A stretch of 34,165 nucleotides of DNA from Oscillospiraceae bacterium. Lineage in GTDB: Bacteria > Bacillota > Clostridia > Oscillospirales > Ruminococcaceae. Location of the stretch: NCBI GenBank assembly GCA_017396665.1, contig JAFQLH010000070.1:1-34165 (forward strand). Reading direction: 5' to 3'. Positions 32,416 to 34,165 of this stretch are shown in pieces. The notes beneath the pieces are model-generated. The model saw only the letters and a list, made by a program, of their open reading frames with translations. It did not search any database and was not told the DNA's origin. A program made the position numbers and the translations under genes. Within the stretch, counting starts at the first letter, position 1. Each line of letters begins with the position of its first letter.

Positions 32416-32421
32416 GTTTGT

Positions 32422-34165
32422 TTAGTTCTTTGAAACTGAAAGTGTAACCTTTTCTCCGTTGATATCCCATTCCTTTGTGAAACCGTCTGTACCTTCAAAT
32501 ACAAACTTATCGCAAAGTACATCGTGACTGATAGAAGCCTCGTTGTCCTTGACAATCTGAGCTACCTTGTCATTGCCGTCAACATAAACGGTGATGTGGT
32601 CCATAACGTCAAAGCCTGCTTCCTTACGCATTGTCTGAATCTTGCTTGTAACCTCTCTTACAAAGCCTTCTTCGATAAGTTCAGGTGTAAGAGTTGTGTC
32701 AATAGCAACAGTAATGCCGTTTTCAGAAACTGAGAAGAAGCCTTCCTTCTGCTTGATGTCAATGAGAAGGTCTGCCTCCTCAAGCTTGATTTCACCTGTA
32801 GAGATGTTAAGTGTAACAAAGCCTGTAGCGTCAAGCTCTGCCTTTGCAGCCGAGCCGTCAATTTCAGCGAGAAGATTTCTTATTTCACCGAGATTCTTGC
32901 CGTACTTTGGACCTAAGGTCTTGAGCTGTGGCTTGAAGGAGTAGGTGATAAAGCCTGAAACATCGTTTGTGAATTCAACATCCTTGATATTAAGCTCATC
33001 TCTGATGATTTCTGTAAAGTAGCCTGTAAGCTCAATGTCACTCTGAACATACATCTTAGCGAGTGGCTGACGATTCTTTCTGTTAGAGCCGTTTCTTGCA
33101 GCACGTCCAAGAACAACAATCTTGAGAAGTGCATCCATTTCCTCTTCAAGCTTCTTGTCAATGAGCTTTTCATCAACTTCAGGGAATGAGCAGAGGTGAA
33201 TACTTACAGGAGCTGACTTGTCAACTGAACCAACAAGGTTGCGGTAGATATCTTCAGCCATAAATGGAATCATAGGAGCAGCAGCCTTTGCAGTTGTTAC
33301 AAGTGCTGTATAAAGTGTCATGTAAGCATTAATCTTATCCTGAGTAAGCTCCTGTGCCCAGTATCTTTCACGACAGCGACGAACATACCAGTTAGACATT
33401 TCATCAACAAAGCTGTCAAGTGCCTTTGCAGCTTCAGGAATTCTGTAATTAGCAAGGTTGTCGTCAACATCCTTAACCATAGAGTTCATCTTAGAAAGAA
33501 GCCACTTGTCCATTACAGAAAGCTTTGAGTAATCAAGCTCATACTTTGTAGGGTCAAAATTGTCGATATTTGCATAGAGCACATAGAATGCGTATGTGTT
33601 CCAGAGTGTACCCATGAACTTTCTCTGACCTTCGATAACAGCCTTACCGTGGAACTTGTTAGGAAGCCATGGCTGTGAGTTTGTGTAGAAGTACCATCTG
33701 ATAGCGTCAGCACCGTATGTTTCAAGTGCTTCAAACGGGTCTACAGCGTTGCCCTTGGACTTAGACATCTTCTGACCGTTTTCGTCCTGAACGTGGCCGA
33801 GTACGATTACGTTCTCATAAGGTGCCTTGTTGAAGATGAGAGTTGAGATTGCCATAAGTGAATGGAACCAACCTCTCGTCTGGTCAACAGCTTCAGATAT
33901 AAACTGAGCAGGGAACTGAGCCTCAAAAAGCTCCTTGTTTTCAAATGGATAGTGATGCTGTGCAAATGGCATCGCGCCTGAGTCAAACCAGCAGTCGATA
34001 ACTTCAGGAACTCTGTGCATTTCCTTGCCGCACTTTTCACACTTGATAGTAACAGCGTCAATGTAAGGTCTGTGAAGCTCAACCTTTGCGTCTTCCGGAT
34101 TACCGCTGAGCTTAGCAAGCTCTTCACGGCTGCCGATACAATGCTGGTGACCGCATTCACATTCC
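32422..34165 (-). CDS. ileS: Isoleucine-tRNA ligase, C-terminal 580 residues (5' end outside window)
   Basis: The minus-strand frame is open to the window edge, beginning ECECGHQHCIGSREELAK. Visible parts are the end of the editing region, a CxxC pair (KCEKCGKEMHRV), the class I synthetase blocks VIDCWFDSGAMPFAQHHYPF and RGWFHSL, and the KMSKSKGN loop that binds ATP. The anticodon-binding helical domain (YVRRCRERYWAQELTQ) and the C-terminal domain with DUF5915-like sequence (VVLGRAARNGSNRKNRQPL) follow. The CWFDSG and KMSKSKGN forms resemble the eukaryote-like IleS2 class, often less sensitive to mupirocin, rather than the common bacterial IleS1. A T-box or HIGH motif would lie outside the window. 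Confidence 0.95.
   Translation of the reverse strand, partial: ECECGHQHCIGSREELAKLSGNPEDAKVELHRPYIDAVTIKCEKCGKEMHRVPEVIDCWFDSGAMPFAQHHYPFENKELFEAQFPAQFISEAVDQTRGWFHSLMAISTLIFNKAPYENVIVLGHVQDENGQKMSKSKGNAVDPFEALETYGADAIRWYFYTNSQPWLPNKFHGKAVIEGQRKFMGTLWNTYAFYVLYANIDNFDPTKYELDYSKLSVMDKWLLSKMNSMVKDVDDNLANYRIPEAAKALDSFVDEMSNWYVRRCRERYWAQELTQDKINAYMTLYTALVTTAKAAAPMIPFMAEDIYRNLVGSVDKSAPVSIHLCSFPEVDEKLIDKKLEEEMDALLKIVVLGRAARNGSNRKNRQPLAKMYVQSDIELTGYFTEIIRDELNIKDVEFTNDVSGFITYSFKPQLKTLGPKYGKNLGEIRNLLAEIDGSAAKAELDATGFVTLNISTGEIKLEEADLLIDIKQKEGFFSVSENGITVAIDTTLTPELIEEGFVREVTSKIQTMRKEAGFDVMDHITVYVDGNDKVAQIVKDNEASISHDVLCDKFVFEGTDGFTKEWDINGEKVTLSVSKN

Noticed and set aside
32367..32555. N-terminal extension of the pyrophosphatase-like frame into ileS
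   Set aside because: The extra residues are the shifted-frame translation of the ileS end and a terminator hairpin. The ATG at 32366 has AGGAGGAT at proper spacing.
1..34165. tRNA, rRNA, CRISPR array, insertion sequence or prophage
   Set aside because: I looked for tandem spaced repeats, terminal inverted repeats, transposase or integrase motifs and tRNA-like cloverleaf sequence and saw none that could be supported.

Overview
The window looks like an ordinary chromosomal stretch of a low-to-mid GC Gram-positive bacterium of class Clostridia, most likely an Oscillospiraceae/Ruminococcus-like gut or rumen organism. The evidence is strong AGGAGG ribosome binding sites, frequent TTG/GTG starts, sigma-A promoters (TTGNNN, 17 nt, TATAAT), dominant AGA arginine codons, the rplS-rbgA-rnhB and mltG-U32 gene orders known from Firmicutes, a BspA-type leucine-rich-repeat protein, DUF1540 and a SpoIVFB-like protease. 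The taxon is an inference from content, not from a search.

Layout. 1-3043: the N-terminal part of a chemotaxis receptor (minus), divergent from a polysaccharide-deacetylase lipoprotein, which converges on tmcAL. 3114-4449: ackA with its own promoter and terminator, interrupted by an in-frame TAG. 4451-6037: malQ as a single-gene unit. 6042-7184: a small accessory module of an XRE repressor facing a zinc-ribbon membrane protein and a zinc-ribbon TM2 protein, with three copies of an 11-bp operator-like repeat. 7187-11093: lepA, two unknown membrane proteins, hemW. 11173-13118: an orphan efflux-type adaptor lipoprotein and an unknown membrane protein. 13189-13952: a 66-aa membrane protein and an M50 protease. 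14013-19516: rplS with a structured leader and its own terminator, then two tandem signal peptidases, rbgA, rnhB, yraN and thrC. 19522-19686: a 54-aa DUF1540 protein (minus). 19789-24373: a phosphoesterase, then tig, clpP, clpX and a 23-residue-repeat LRR protein. 24385-25311: metA (minus), divergent from a tightly packed operon (25428-31067) of tmk, a DUF2156 acyltransferase-like gene, a DJ-1 protein, 5-formyl-THF cyclo-ligase, mltG and a U32 tRNA/rRNA hydroxylation-type gene. 31113-32034: an AraC/GyrI-like regulator. 32043-34165: a compact pyrophosphatase-like gene downstream of ileS (partial), both minus.

Most genes are housekeeping: translation (lepA, rplS, rbgA, ileS, tmcAL, U32), protein quality control (tig, clpP, clpX), secretion and envelope (lepB pair, mltG), and amino-acid, nucleotide and folate metabolism (thrC, metA, tmk, cyclo-ligase). 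No rRNA, tRNA, CRISPR array, insertion sequence or prophage was recognised, and no gene-free stretch exceeds 300 nt. The best candidates for something new are the XRE/zinc-ribbon module with its operators, the amber codon in an otherwise intact ackA, the cytosolic LRR gene behind clpX, the orphan adaptor/membrane pair and the compact pyrophosphatase-like protein.
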